Origin: Schistocerca nitens
Taxonomy: Eukaryota > Arthropoda > Insecta > Orthoptera > Acrididae
Reading direction: 5' to 3'
DNA: 64,000 nt
NCBI RefSeq assembly: GCF_023898315.1
Contig: NC_064614.1
Coordinates: forward strand, 501,286,109-501,350,108
The notes below the pieces were generated by a model. It saw nothing but the letters and a program-made list of their open reading frames with translations, searched no databases and was not told the DNA's origin. Both the position numbers and the translations under genes were made by a program. The number at the start of each line of letters is the position of its first letter. Within the stretch, counting starts at the first letter, position 1. Below are positions 10,676 through 23,210 of the stretch, one piece after another.

Positions 10676-11119
10676 TATTTATTAGTGTCCATGCTGCTTT
10701 GCACTTATTGGTGGATTTCTCAATGCTTCTGAGATTATGTGCTTGTTTGGCTTCCACAATTGCTTTTTTGTACTCATTCCTAGATCTAACATAGGCTAAT
10801 TTAGCATGGTTGGTTTTCAGATTTTTATAAATATTGTACAACAGCGTAACTTGATTTTTCATAGTAGACAGCTGTTTTGTATACCATGTATTTTGTCTAT
10901 TTGGAACTTTTGCTTTTAGGATTCTGTCAGTTACTTTGCATTTCTTTATTGGAATGCAGTCATTAAAGTGTCCCAAAAATGCTTTAAGAAACCTATCAAA
11001 TAGTACCTTTGGTGGCAGATAATTGCTTAGAGTATAATGTGTCTCATCATAACACAGGCCAAACCAATCTCTGTTAGGAAGGGACGTATGAAACCTGTCA
11101 ATTTTCTCATCTGTGACTG

Positions 11120-11414
11120 GTCAAGTGACCACAACTTCTGGGACAGGCTTATTTACATTACTCTTATCAAGAGGGAACCTGCTTGTATCATTTAAAGATA
11201 CTGAATCATGATCAGAATATGGAAATACTGTCACAAAACATGATCCTTCTGTTGTTTTAAAATTTACAAAAATATTGTCAAGACATGCATGTTCTCTTGA
11301 AGGCTTGTTATTGACTGAATGTAAGTTGCACTGTCTTAGTAGGTTTTGGAGTTCAGTGACAGTACGTTTTTGTGTTGTAACATCGAATTCAGCATTCACA
11401 TCTCCACCTATCAC
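11120..11414 (-). pseudogene. APE-type LINE endonuclease C-terminal half
   Basis: IGGDVNAEFD, LLRQCNLHSV..KPSREHACLDNIFVN and VFPYSDHDSVSL match the C-terminal half of AP-like endonucleases. The Asp/Asn of GDxN and the SDHD catalytic His are present. The N-terminal half is not recognisable upstream. Confidence 0.7.
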
Positions 11415-11942
11415 AATATCATAATGTATCCATCTAGTATCTGTAAGTACATGTAACAGCAGGTCCCGTTTTTCTAAAAATACATTTGTTAAGTCAGCCT
11501 TGTATCATGACTGTTCTACTAAGTACATTTGTATCCAATATTTGGTGTCAACAACAGCCACAGGTCCTCAAATGCTTATGTTCAAGGCAAAATGTTTCAA
11601 GTTGCCCATTGAAATATGATGTTACTTCCTATTTATCTAGTTCATTTCTACTTGCCCTTTGAACTATAGCAAACATTGTCATTACAACATTCAACAGAAC
11701 ACTTAATCTAGAATTTGTCAAACTGCTCAGTGATATAGTCTCCACATTTGTGTGAGGAACATTCTTAACAATATGCCTGATATCATCCTAGTTTGCATAG
11801 CTGAGGTCAACTATGGCCTAACCTTTTCTCTGGCAGTACATGATTTTCTTCACCATGATACCTCACCACAGAGTTAAAATCACAGGTGACATTGCTGCAT
11901 ACCACCCTTGCTTAAAAATACTAGTTATCTTCCCTAGAAGTT

Positions 11943-12230
11943 CTATACTAGTTCAGACATTCCCCTTCCATGACTATTCACCAGCAGAAGGACTTTCTTG
12001 CTTTTTCTAACTGTCTGTCTTCTGCTAACCTGGGCTTGCACTTTTTTCATTGTCTTGTAATTCTGTTGCTGAACTCCTTGGGCTGCCTGCACAATTTTGC
12101 TTACAGTCTCCAGAGGAATGAAGCTGTTAAAAGTGTCTGGTCTAAAGCTAGCAGACTTACAGCATCTCTTGCCTGATCTGGCAAGTTTTGCCACAATCGA
12201 GTTATCTATCCTATTCATAATTGCTCCCAA
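11943..12230 (-). pseudogene. ORF1-like segment with SGNH-esterase-type motif
   Basis: A basic, Gln-rich stretch ends in KSKKVLLLVNSHGRGMSELV. The pattern hydrophobic-x-DSHGRG marks the catalytic Ser block of SGNH/GDSL-like esterases found in ORF1 of CR1/L2-type LINEs; here the residue before Ser is Asn. Further degraded esterase-like sequence continues to about 11700 in other frames. Assignment is moderately supported. Confidence 0.45.
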
Positions 12231-12300
12231 CTGTAACTCTCAACTTCTCTAACCCTACCTGTACTATTGTGAGGTCAACTGCTATTTCTCCTCAACTTGG

Positions 12301-15259
12301 AGTGATAGGTACAAGGCTCACAAAAATTTTGTCACACTTTTGCATGATCCCAGCTTGAATATGGATGTACAGTGCAGGCTTTGGTCAGAAAAACATATTT
12401 AAAAATATTAAAAATTGTCCAGCATTGTGGTATGAGCCCCATTCCCAGTTTCTGTATCAATGCTAGTGGGCTGACACTTGACATCAGGCAACAAACAAAC
12501 CAATTGTATTCCTATTAGGAATAATGAAGATCATCAATATTTACAAAATATTGATGCTGGGAGGTTAAAAACTGATGTTTCAGTATCCATAATGAAGTCT
12601 TTGAAACATCAATGTAAAAGATGAAATATCCACTTTTGGTATTGGCAACCAGCTACCTGTTACCATTGTCAATCATTTTTTCACCATTTACATAAGTATT
12701 TTTCTGAATGTGTCACTTAATGACACCAGTGCAACATATTTTACAACTTGTCAAATGTGGTCGTGGGAGAGGGTGCAAAGCAATATTTTAGAATGTACTA
12801 AGGTGGTAACATTGCTATTGTTGTAGCTGAGCATTCATTTGGTTAATGCTTTCATGGTGTCAAGATGTGTCTACCCATGCTGTTTGGATTTCTTTTTTCT
12901 GTTTCCAAAACGTGATACTTCCTACTATGTAAGTATATTTTCCATTTGTGATACTTAAGATTAGATCTGATCCATGTACATACAATTACTTATATAAAAG
13001 AAACAAACATACCCACATTTAAGGTATTTCAGATGTTTGTGTTCTGTTGGTTCTTGAATAATTTTAGCCTTTTCATTTGTTACTTTGAAAGGTAATTATT
13101 ATGAAAGTAAAAACTTTCATCTCTGAGCTCTTTGTGTTATCATTAACGATGATTACAAGATGACACAGCAGTGTAAGAACTTCGTATTTGTCAACAAGTG
13201 ATGTCAGCAAGTTGTTGATACTTCATTTTTTGACATTTATTTTCTAAGAAAAGGCATTACAAAATTTGAGGAGAATCTCATGTTGCTTTAAAAGTGGAGT
13301 AAGCGCTAAGAATCGGTTTATATCTGGATCATTACTGGAACTACTAGCAGACGATAAAAAAGCATTATAGTCTGTAGACAAAAAGGTGCGGCAAGTGTAA
13401 AGGTATTTATAGTTGTAATTATTGATTAACAAATAAAATGCTAGATGCATTTGTATGTTACTCTTTAGATGCATCATTTAAATGTTATAAATATTGATGT
13501 TTTGGGATTCATTATTATCAGCCTTTGATGTTCAGTGACTGATGATGATATTGAAATCGGCATTGATGACTTGCCAACATCACACATCCCTTATTCCTAT
13601 CCCCTCTCACATATGTACCACACTATTACCTTACTTTTCACATAGGTCTTTAACATACATTGGCAAGCAGTGAGGTGTAAGTGCCAAGTCATGAGATGTA
13701 CATAATGAAATACTTGATGCCAAATTCACATAGAAATAGGTGATACACTTTTCAATTAAGCCAAGCCACACCTATGATTAATCTTTTTTATATTCTGTAC
13801 TTATATTATGTTAACCTACATTTTTGATTATGTTTCTCATTGTCACACATATTAATAGTTGTTTAAGATTATTTAAAGTAATTTAATGACTAGTAGGCAG
13901 CAAAGTTCATTATCTCATTTGATATACTAAATTATGAATATGTAGAAATCAAAACATCATGTACACATCATTCAATTCAGCCTAATTAGTCAATCTGATA
14001 GTTTAATACACTACTTTGATTATCATTCACATCATTGAACTCTCTAGAAAATAATGTAAAATTAGATGGCTACTTATCGAGGATGGAAACATATCACTTA
14101 ATTATGAGTTTAAACATGATTTTTTTAAATTGCTTCTCATGAATTAGTTGTACTTTAGTCATGCCTTGTCTGTAAATAAAGGCAACTGGATTATTAAATA
14201 TTTTGTTTGTAATTTGAATATTTTAAAAGATACAAAATGTCACTTTTTTTAGAAGAAGTTAGTGTCCAACATAAATTATTGTTTCAAATATTTTCTTTGT
14301 ATATAAAAAATATTTTGTCTCACATAAAACACTGTGAGTATTTCATTCTTCACAGTAAATCTGTAAATGTATTAATGACAATAATGTACACAATAACTTT
14401 TTTGTGTATTTTATTTGAGGTGTAGTGCCAGTCCACTAGAAAAGCAGTTTGCCTGTGATGGTTTTGACCCACAGTGGATACCAGTTAATGTTGAAAACAT
14501 GTGAAAAAGTGACACAACACTCATTTTTTGTTCCATAGTTTGTGTAATTAACTGTACCCTGTTGCCAAAATATGACAATGTGTCAATTATATCAAAGACA
14601 TATTTAACAAATACTCCTCTAGTTATAACATGATGTGTTAAATAAGTTTTTCTAATTAACAGCACTATTCAGCTATATGTTTTGCTGTAGATGAGAGCAT
14701 ATGTCAGAACACTCAGGCCTTTCACAATATGGACAAAGGATTTTTTTCAGAAATGGATCTACAGATACAGTTATATTATGTCAGTTTTTGTGTGAGAAAT
14801 TACCTTCACCTATGAAGATGACTATAAATGTTTATGAGTTGACTGCTTTCAAGAAAGCATGCTTTCCGCATGTAATTTTTAAGCCTGCTCTTTTAGTGTT
14901 GTAAATGGGTACTGCAATTTACTGTAGTATATAGGGATGGCTCAAAAAGAAGATATAACTTTTCCAACTCAGTTGCTTTTTTTGATCATGTCTTAGGTTT
15001 TGGCTTGCCAACCAGTTTATAATTTCCGGTGGTGAGCTGTATATATTCCTAAAGGCACTGGAGGAAATTAGGTGTTATCAAAATAAAACAAATTTTCACC
15101 TGCTCTCAATGTATCCAGCACTGAAAATGATCAAAATAACGCAGAACAAATGATACTCCTTGAGCAGCATGGGAAGCAGATATCATTCTGGTGATTACCA
15201 GAGGATGTGGGAACTTGAGAAGATGCACAAGCAGAGTGAGCAGCCAAGGATGCTTGCAG
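12301..15259. other. Long AT-rich non-coding stretch
   Basis: About 3 kb with no recognised gene. ORFs are short and pattern-free. The segment at 13520-13580 has repeat-like features (TCAGTGACTGATGATGATA) but no boundaries can be set. Confidence 0.4.
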
Positions 15260-15665
15260 GAATTGTTACATAACATAACATATCTTTATGTCTCCAGCTA
15301 CATCCATACACAGCAAACAGTCTGAAGTACAAGGCAGAGGGTTCTTCTGATTGTAATAGGATCTCTTCCCATTCCATTCGCGTGTGCAATGTTGGAAGAA
15401 TTTTATTTTATTTTATTTATTTATACAACCCAATCTGATTAGGACCATCAGGTCCTTTTTTACATCAGACCAGAGTTTCACACATACAGTACTTTTTTTA
15501 CATCATAGTTACGTAAGAAATAACAATTTTAATATGAGAAATAATGTTAAAAGGTTTTGAGTGTCTGAACTGGAAGTGTGAATAAATAATACTGACTATG
15601 AACTAATAAAATTGGCACTGGCAACTCTTGTACTACTGCAGCTGTTGTTGCTAATGGTGTTTACA

Positions 15666-15710
<45 letters not shown>
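15260..15710. repeat. LINE 3'-end-like debris and TAA microsatellite
   Basis: 15280-15395 resembles an interspersed repeat also seen at about 29690-29830 (shared pattern: ATCTCTTCCCATTCCATT-type block after an AGGGTTCTTC box). 15398-15423 is TTTTA-rich, typical of a LINE 3' terminus on the minus strand. 15669-15710 is about 14 TAA/AAT units. Confidence 0.45.
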
Positions 15711-15904
15711 GCAGTAAATAATGATAGTGGTAGATATGAAAGAGTTTATAGGTGCACAAAATAGATGTTCTCCAATATTGCAAGCTCTGCAAAAAGGAAA
15801 TGGTCATATAAATTCCTTTGTGTCCACTGTAATTAGTCTAATCTTGTCTGTGTAGTCCTTATAGGAATGATATATAACAACAACTGATACAAAAGAGTTA
15901 CATG

Positions 15905-16950
15905 TTTGCACCTGTTACTGTCCTTCAGAGCAGTCACCAGCATCGTGTAGAACCCATAGCCAGTGATGTGGAAGGTGTAGTATACCGTTAGCAGGGCCTG
16001 TTCTGCTGATGGTGCAAAAGGAGCGGTCTACTGCCTGTCGAATCTGTGGAACAGTTCTGAAGCGAATGCCACGAAGTGGTTCCTTCATCTTTGGAATCAA
16101 ATCAAAGTCACAAGGACTTAAGTCCGGGGAGTATGGTGGATGGTAAGTATTTCCCAGTCCCATCGACCAAACAGAACAGCCACAGCTTGTGCTGTATGTG
16201 CCCGCACACTGTCGTGCAAAATAATGGGTTGGTTGCACAGGAAGTGTCACTACTTCTTTCACAAAGCTGGTCGCAATGAACAGTAATACTGTGCATTGAC
16301 GGTCTGCTGTGGAGGAATGTAATGCGTTAGGATAACACCATCACAGTATCACCATAACTTTCACCATACCGGGGCTCTGACGTACTTTCGACTTTCGTGG
16401 CTACCCATAATGATGCCATTTGTTAGATTGGCATTTCAGTCTTGGCTTATTTAATATGGCCTACATCTCATCCAATGTTATGGTACAGCATAAGAAAGCC
16501 TCTCCTTTGCGCTCATAGTGCTCCAAGTGAGTCTGGGCAGTGTCATAACGCATCCATTTCTGCATTTCCGTCAAGTCATGCAGAACCCATCATGATGTAA
16601 TTTTTCGCATGCCCAGGCATTCCTTCATGAGTGAAGCACAGTCGTATGCACTAATCCAGTTTTGTGGGTGAGCTCATGAATCATATGGCAGCAATCACTG
16701 TCCACTAACGCAGCAACAGCATGCACTTCTTCTTCAGAGACACTAGGACGACCTGCTCGATGCACGTCTGCCGCAGTTTGCCGACTTTTGTTGAAGGCTT
16801 TTACCCAATGTGCCACTGTTCTGTATGGCAATGCCAATTCCCCGCAGGCCTGTTGAAGACTTTGATGACACTGTTGTGCCGTATGGCCTCTGATACATTC
16901 AATCTTGATCCAACTCCATTGTTCCTGTTTGAAAACATAGTGACCCCGTT
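15905..16950 (-). pseudogene. mariner-family transposase pseudogene
   Basis: The minus strand begins EQWSWIKIE...HTAQQCHQSLQQACGELALPYRTVAHWVKAFNKSRQTAADVHRAGRPSVSEEEVHAV (16940-16625), the mariner HTH region with the conserved GRPS linker. Blocks from the middle follow in shifted frames. 16262-15915 then gives HPPYSPDLSPCDFDLIPKMKEPLRGIRF, the mariner signature (YSPDLSP-D-DF) carrying the third catalytic Asp, and continues through GILHLPHHWLWVLHDAGDC. Length is about right for a mariner gene (about 345 codons), but stops and frameshifts break it. Terminal repeats are not recognised. Confidence 0.85.
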
Positions 16951-17480
16951 ACGTTAGACCGCTCACTCACAAGTGACTGTGTTTCCCTCAATTGTGCGCA
17001 TGCTGGTGACACGAGACGGGCGAGTCCCTTTGCTTGGAGGTAAGGTAGGTATGTCAACAATGTGTGCTATCAGCAACAATAGTAGATTCCATTGCAAAGT
17101 GTCTCCACAGCAGTGTTGCCACTATTTGAGTTCCAATCTATGTATATTCTTAGATTCTTCCCTTAATGCTAGTTCTTGAAACTTTGGATGTAGACTTTCA
17201 TTGTATAGCTGACATTTGTCTTCAAGCACCTACTGAGTCAAGTTTTACAGTTGTTTCATAACAGTCTCCCATGAATAAAATAAATCTATGACCATTTATG
17301 CTGTACTTCTTTCTGTACATTCAAGATTGCCTCTTAGTACTATCTGGTATGGTCCCAAAAACTTGAACAATATTCTAAGATGGGCTGCAAAAATGATTTG
17401 TAAGCGGTCTGCTTTGTAGACTGACTGCATTTTCCCAATATCCATTAAACAAAAGTCTTCAAAAAGGAAATGCACTAAAG
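16951..17480. other. Non-coding stretch
   Basis: Nothing recognised apart from the possible decayed end of the mariner element next to 16950. Confidence 0.35.
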
Positions 17481-17484
17481 TCAA

Positions 17485-17850
17485 GTAGGAGCAAGTGAGA
17501 TGAAGTTTTTGTGAAGCTGGATATGCATAACAAACATGGGAAAGTTCAGAAATGAAAGAGTTATACAGATAATATATGAGGAACACCTAAAAAGAGAAAT
17601 TTGAGGAAAAGAAATTAAAATGGTATGGGTAGAGGAGATCACGATGCCTAGGGAGATGCACATGACAAAGGTGGACATAGCAGACCATGGGGAAGGATGG
17701 AAAGGAAGTGGCTAAATGAAGTGGAAGAAAAGTTATGGATGAGAGGAGAAGGCTGATCCTGGGTAGTGAAGGAGAGGTGTGGAAAAACCAGGGAAGATGG
17801 AGAGGCATATGTTCCAAACAGAACTTGGTAGTGGTGGGAAAGTGTGTAGG
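17485..17850 (+). pseudogene. RTE-like LINE C-terminal domain fragment
   Basis: Shifted plus-strand frames give EMKFL..I..ITNMGKFRNERV, then KKLKWYG-like sequence, then PWGRMERKWLNEVEEKLWMRGEG and a final R-W-like block. This is the E-M-K-F-L/R-N-E/W-Y-G-H/RP-GR-R--W order of an RT C-terminal domain. No RT palm is attached. Confidence 0.6.
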
Positions 17851-18599
17851 ATGATTATGATGAATTTAATTTAGAATACAAATTTCTGACTTGAAGACAC
17901 AGATTTTAAAAAATCTGCATATGGTTAAACAGCAATGCTCATGAAATGGGATTTGGGTGGCTGAATGATATGGTGGGCAAAAGGTGTTTGGCAGAGGAAG
18001 AGAGCAAAGGTATTGAAATGCGCTAATCTTTTAGTACAGTGTCATTTGATTATACCAATGTTTTGACTTTCTAAAAAATGGCAATCAGAAAAACGTGGAT
18101 GTTAAACAGAAACCAAAAAAGCTGTATGATTATTTTCCAAAAGTGAACTCAAAGCAAGTGCTATAGAAGACCATGTGTCTGAAGTGTAATTTTGTAAATA
18201 AGTTGTCAGTGGGCTTCCAAATATGACATGTAACATGTTTTGTAAGTTCAGTACCAGTAAATAGCAGTTTCCAGTAAAAACTTCTGTAATTTTGATTATC
18301 CATGGTTTTACTATAGAGTCCACATTAATCTGAGTAATCAGGAGCTTGTGGTGCTTTAATTCCAGGAGTTATACATTCCCTTGCTCCTACTTCTGATTAC
18401 GATAAAACTCATTTTTGTAGGTGATAACAAGAATCTGTGCTGTAGGAGTATGTTTAAGATATATTTGCATTGTTTTATCTATATAGTGTACATTGTAAAC
18501 ATCTTTCCAGACCCTTCATGCAGTTTTTCTGTAAATAGGTTGTGTCACTGTTTATGATCCTGTAACACAATATGTTTAATTGGTGATCGCTACCTAAAT
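17851..18599. other. Non-coding stretch
   Basis: No gene or element boundaries recognised. Confidence 0.35.
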
Positions 18600-19110
18600 G
18601 TTCAGCATTTGACCATCATGATGATACAAACCATTGACCACAGTTTTACCTCTAACTCACTGATGATGGTTGTGTCTAGAACCAAATGTTCATTGGTTGC
18701 TGCAGAACATTCTTCTAACATCACTGGGAACTTTGCTGTGGAAAGTAATCTTGAGTTTGATATTGACAACACTAGATGTTCTCTGCCTACTATCTGATAG
18801 AAATTTAATATTAAAGTCAATTATAGCTGCTGAAACATACAGGCCATCTCTGAAGTAAATGAAGAACTGATTTATAATGTTGGTACAATGCATACAAGAC
18901 TATTTGGTGCAAGTAGCAAAGTCAATTATAACTGCTGAAACATACAGGCCATCTCTGAAGTAAAGGAAGAACTGATTTTTAATGTTGGTACAATGTATAC
19001 AAGACCATTTGGTGCAAGTAGCTGATGGTTGCTGATTTTATATGATCTGACATTATAGATCAAAAGGTTACCATATTTTACTGGTTCATGCTTGTGGAAA
19101 TCTGAGAGCA
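18600..19110 (-). pseudogene. LINE endonuclease fragment with internal duplication
   Basis: The minus-strand frame 18893-18690 reads IIDFNIKFLSDSRQR, comparable to the GDFNINYLSD block of APE-type LINE endonucleases, followed by a degenerate C-terminal part. Part of the domain is duplicated in tandem (18813-19022). It lies downstream of the RT fragment at 19.3-20.9 kb on the same strand, opposite to the order in one LINE, so the two are separate copies. Confidence 0.5.
18813..19022. repeat. Tandem duplication, two 105-bp units
   Basis: 18813-18917 and 18918-19022 both run from AAAGTCAATTATA to GGTGCAAGTAGC. I count five mismatches, about 5%. Confidence 0.92.
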
Positions 19111-19319
19111 GCACAGTTATTTTAGAAGCAGTAACTACTTTGATTTCCTGTTGTGTGGCAGAAATGACACTGACATGGAGAACAATAGACAGAAAATACT
19201 TTTCTGCCTGTGAGAATATGACATTTCTGTTTCAATTTACTTTTAATGACAAGACAAATATTCACTAGTGTAGACCTGGGAATCCACATATTTTTCTTTT
19301 GCAGTAATCTTCACTTTTT

Positions 19320-20900
19320 TCACAATGAGTTACAGCACAGCAGTACTCCAGAAGAGCATGGACAAGCATAGTCCAGGCAGTCTCTTCAGTAGGCCTGTTG
19401 TGTTTTCTATGTGTTCTGTCAATAAATCACAGTCTTCAGTTCATTTACCTCACAACATTATCTATGTGATCATTCCAATTTAGCATATGTGTATTTGTAA
19501 TTGTAATCCCTAAGTTTTTAGTTGAAGTTACAGCCTTTAGATTTGTGTGATTCACTGTGTAATCATAATTTAGCAGATTTCTTTTAATACTCATGTAGAT
19601 GACTTTACACTTTGCATTATTTAGAGGCAATTTCCACTTTTCGCATCATATAGATACCTTGTCTGTATAATTTTGCAATTGATTTTAATCATCTGATGAC
19701 TTTACAAAATGGTAAATGACAGCATCATCTGAAAATAATCTAAGAGGGCTCCTTAGATTGTCTCCTAAATCATTTATGTGGGCTAGGAGCAGTAGAAGTC
19801 CAACAACACTTTCCTGAGGAGTACGAGGTATTACTCCTGTTTTACTCAATTACTTTCCATCAATTGATGCAAACTGTGACCTTTCTGAAAGGAAATTATG
19901 AAACCAGTTGCACAAATGAAACTCAGTAGACACACTTTGATTAGAAGACACTTGTGAGAAACAGTATCAAAAACCTTCTAGAAAACTAAAAATATGAAAT
20001 CAGTTTGTCATCCCCAGTCAATACCAGCATTTCTTCATGAGAATAGAGAGCTAGTTATATTCCATGACAACAATATTTTCTGAATCTGTATTGGCTATTT
20101 GCCAATAAATGATTTTCTTTGAGGTAATTCATAATGTTTGAACACAGTATATGTTCCAAAATCCTACTGCAAATAGACATTAGAGATGTGGTCTCTGTTA
20201 ATCCATTGTGGACATGTGACAGTGGCTGGTCAAGTATTTAACAATGAAATTCACCAACAACCATGCAATTGAGATGTTATTTTACTTGATTTTGACTACT
20301 AGTTTCAACATTCCTTTATGCCACGTTCAGGCCCCATGTACAGTAGATATTGGCATACTGGGGCCATATGTTCTTGGATATTGTGAATTCTAAACCAGAT
20401 CCGAAGTGCTTCCTTCAAAGACTTGACTGCAACTTTGTTGCAATCAAGTCATCAAAGGAAGCACTTGGGATCCAGTTCAGAATTCACAACATCCTGGAAC
20501 ATATGGACCCAGTATGCCAATATCATTTATTTTTTAAAGATGTGTATGGGGCCTGAAGATGGCATAATGGAATGCCAAAACTGGTAGTCAAAATAAAATA
20601 AAATAACATCCCAATTGTACAGCTGTTGGCGATTTCATTGTCAAATAAAAAATTAGTGTTGTGGGTCTGTAATTCAGAAAATTACTCATATTTCCTTTCT
20701 TGGGTATTGGTGTGACCTGTGCAACTTCAAGTCTCTAGGTACAGATCTTTCAAAGAGTGAATGGTTGTATATGATTTCTACTTATGGAGCTATTGTCTTA
20801 GTGTACATGTCAATAGAAATATAATCAGACCTATTTATAGATTATAATTCTTTGTAATATTGCATCTTGAAACCAGTCTCTTCCTAATTAAGCATTACAT
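19320..20900 (-). pseudogene. CR1/Jockey-like LINE reverse transcriptase, interrupted
   Basis: Minus strand: VAQVTPIPKKGNMSNFLNYRPTTLI (20760-20680), then the fold-back insertion 20236-20646, then SICSRILEHILCSNIMNYLKENHLLANSQYRFRK. A degraded palm follows, with a remnant of the catalytic box (FQMMLSFTIL-like in one frame), then LPLNNAKCKVIYMSIKR and TSTKNLGITITNTHMLNWNDHIDNVVR (19630-19445). RT motif order is complete, but reading frames are repeatedly broken. Confidence 0.7.
20236..20646. mobile_element. Fold-back element (near-complete palindrome)
   Basis: The two halves are imperfect reverse complements around a centre near 20435. Outer ends pair (ATTTAACAATGAAATTC with GATTTCATTGTCAAAT). 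Inner blocks such as GCATACTGGGGCCATATGTT and its partner, and AAGTGCTTCCTT with AAGGAAGCACTT, also pair. The right arm carries an extra short AT-rich block near 20525. No ORF of its own. It sits inside the LINE reverse transcriptase, so it is a mobile, non-autonomous insertion. Confidence 0.85.
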
Positions 20901-21694
20901 CTTTGGATTTCAAAATAACTTTGCAAAGTAGTTCATCACTGGTCACAAATGCTGAAGAAAGTCTTAATAGTTCATAATGCCTTCTAGTAAACGAAACACT
21001 ATTATGGAGTATTTTACAGTCATGGGTAATGACAAAGTTCAAAACATAATCTTGAGTTAAATTTCATACTCATTTTTCCCAATGTTCTCTCTGAAAAAGG
21101 CCTCAGTGTCCAGTGGAGCTGGGGTTGAAATTTATATGAATAGAGACATTCCATTAGTTTGTAATAGACATTTATTTTTCTTCATACCTTGGTTGACTTT
21201 TAGGCACATATTTGCTAAAAATTAATCTCAACCAAAAAAGTCACATTTTTCAACATAACAGGAGATCAGATTCACAAAAAGCTTCATAGTTATACGCCAA
21301 ACAGTAGGCCTACTGTCATTTTGTAGCACAACTAGCACAAAGAAATTGTATAAACAAAGAACTGACTTCTATGCAAAAAGCTAAGGACCTTTCCTTGTCA
21401 AATGCAAACTAAATACAATGTTGTTCTGGTGGACATTTTACTAGTATAGATAAGTAATGGATCCTTGCAGAACATTATGGATACCTTTAGTGACATCTCA
21501 GTTATCTAACTTGCATCTAGTTTTCAAAGTATAAATCTAAACAAAATAAATGATTTCTTGTCCAGAGAAATCAAGGAATTGAAATAGTGATAATAGACAT
21601 TTTAGATAATCATGATATAAAAACCAAATGTTTTAGAATGGGATGCCTATGAAACAATTTTTACATATTGCATTTGCATGATTGTACATAAAAT

Positions 21695-21727
<33 letters not shown>

Positions 21728-22237
21728 ACAACCAACTACATTCCCACAATGAAAACACCTAACAAACAATAAATTGCAGTCAGGAGCAGCTTAATTAAAA
21801 TTTCATGATTTCACAAGTTTTGGTGACATTTCCTGATACTTGAACAAATTAAATACTGAAACTGAACAGTGTTTTCAATTTACATTTATCTTCAAAATTA
21901 TGTTCCCACCTATTCTCTTCTTTTTTAAAGTGAAGTTAATATGATGACTAACTTTTTTGACTACTATGGCTATGTGTTGGGACTCGCAGGAATGTTCTTA
22001 TCAACACAAACAGCAAATATAATTACTATTGCTGTAAAAGCTCCACTGTATCATATGCTTCACCAGAAAATATGTATCATGAATTTCAAAACTAAAATGG
22101 TATCTGAAACACAAATACAAATGTGGTATTAAACAGTTTATTTTGTCAAACAGGTCTAAATTTCAGTTCTCTACAAACTCAAACTAGCATCGTTATTTTT
22201 CAAGACAGGAAATGGTCCATGTTTGAGTCCTAGTCTA
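20901..22237. other. AT-rich non-coding stretch
   Basis: No gene recognised. A run of about 29 T lies at 21697-21725. The 63-codon frame at 21941-22132 has no recognisable pattern. Confidence 0.4.
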
Positions 22238-23210
22238 CAATGATGAGTCAGACAGTATTACCACCTGCTTAATAGCATGTTGTCCCACCTACAGAATGCA
22301 GTACAGCAGAGATTCTGGGTTCAACAAGTCCTTGGTATGTTTCCAGAGGTGTATGGTACCACATATCTATGCACAAGTATGTTGTTCCTATAAATTACAG
22401 CCCAGTTAATTGCGGACACAAAGATGGTGCATGATAGTGTCCCACATACATTCCATCAGATTCAGATGAATGACTGTTTGCCAAGATGTCACACTCCTCA
22501 AATCACAGCATGTTTCTGGCCTTGCAAAATCAGCAGTTAACCTGCTGGAAGATGATCTCACTTTTTCAGAAGACACTAAAACTGAAGGGATGGTCCACAT
22601 CAATGTTCACATAGTCCACAGCTGTCATGGTGCCTTTGATTTTTATCACAGGTCCCATGGTAGGCCCAGCTGAATGTCCTCTATAGCGTATTACTGCCCA
22701 CCCTGACTGGCCTGCATCCACGGTACTATACATGTTTGGAGAAATTATTCACATGGATCATGGGCTATCCATACATACCACTGACTTGGTGTAACAATAA
22801 ACATTATTCATCTGACCAAACAACATGTTTCCATTGATCCATGGTCCAATCTAGATGATCCAGTATGCACTGCAGCCATAACTAATGGTGTTGTTGGATC
22901 AACACACTTGTGCCTGCACCAGTACTGTACTCTGTTGTCAGATCTGCCATAGATCTCTATCTATCTTGCTTTATGGAACAGGCAAACCTCCACATTCTGT
23001 GACAAGGCTTGGATGCTCCACACCTTGTTACCTACTTGTGGTTTCACTGCTCTCAAACACTTTCCATGTATGGTCATGGCAGTAGCATGCAAATATCTGG
23101 ACAGCTTCACCATTTATGAGATGCTTGCTCCCAGATGTCAGGTCATTATAATGTATCTTTAGTCAAAGACGCTTATGTCAATGGATTTCTCCATTTGTTG
23201 CTTGTATCAT
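22238..23210 (-). pseudogene. Tc1-like transposon (CACTGATGAG family), decayed, CpG-poor
   Basis: The left terminal repeat begins after TA at 22236-22237 and reads CAATGATGAGTCAGACAGTA, a decayed form of the end seen at 63949. The transposase runs leftward from Met at 23194 (MEKSIDISVFD) to a TAA at 22271-22269 after VLHSVGGTTCY. Recognisable blocks in between are NIHVDHPF-like, TMTAVDYVNI-like and the WTMDQWK..SDE region. The reading is about 308 codons against roughly 345 expected, so internal deletions are present, together with stops and frameshifts. Nearly all CpG positions retained in the sister copy at 62.9-63.9 kb read TpG or CpA here. The right terminal repeat is lost. Confidence 0.8.

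Larger units (their letters stand above)
8870..12300 (-). mobile_element. CR1/Jockey-type LINE, near full order but broken
   Basis: Minus strand, 5' to 3': an ORF1-like segment with KVLLLVNSHGRGMSELV (12230-11943), an APE-endonuclease C-terminus with GGDVNAEFD...CLDNIFVN...YSDHDSVSL (11414-11160), and the linker PNRQNTWYTKQLSTMKN (10976-10605). The reverse transcriptase follows: PVHKKGDKNSVSSYRPISIV, GSMLGPFLFLIMINDLP, LHADDTKF (10675-9640), then the C-terminal domain LQKKAIRIITG (9504-8965) and a tail of ATT repeats. Stops and frameshifts separate the blocks. The ORF1-to-endonuclease interval (about 500 bp) is too short, so sequence is missing there. The exact clade (CR1, L2 or Jockey) is unresolved. 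Confidence 0.75.
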
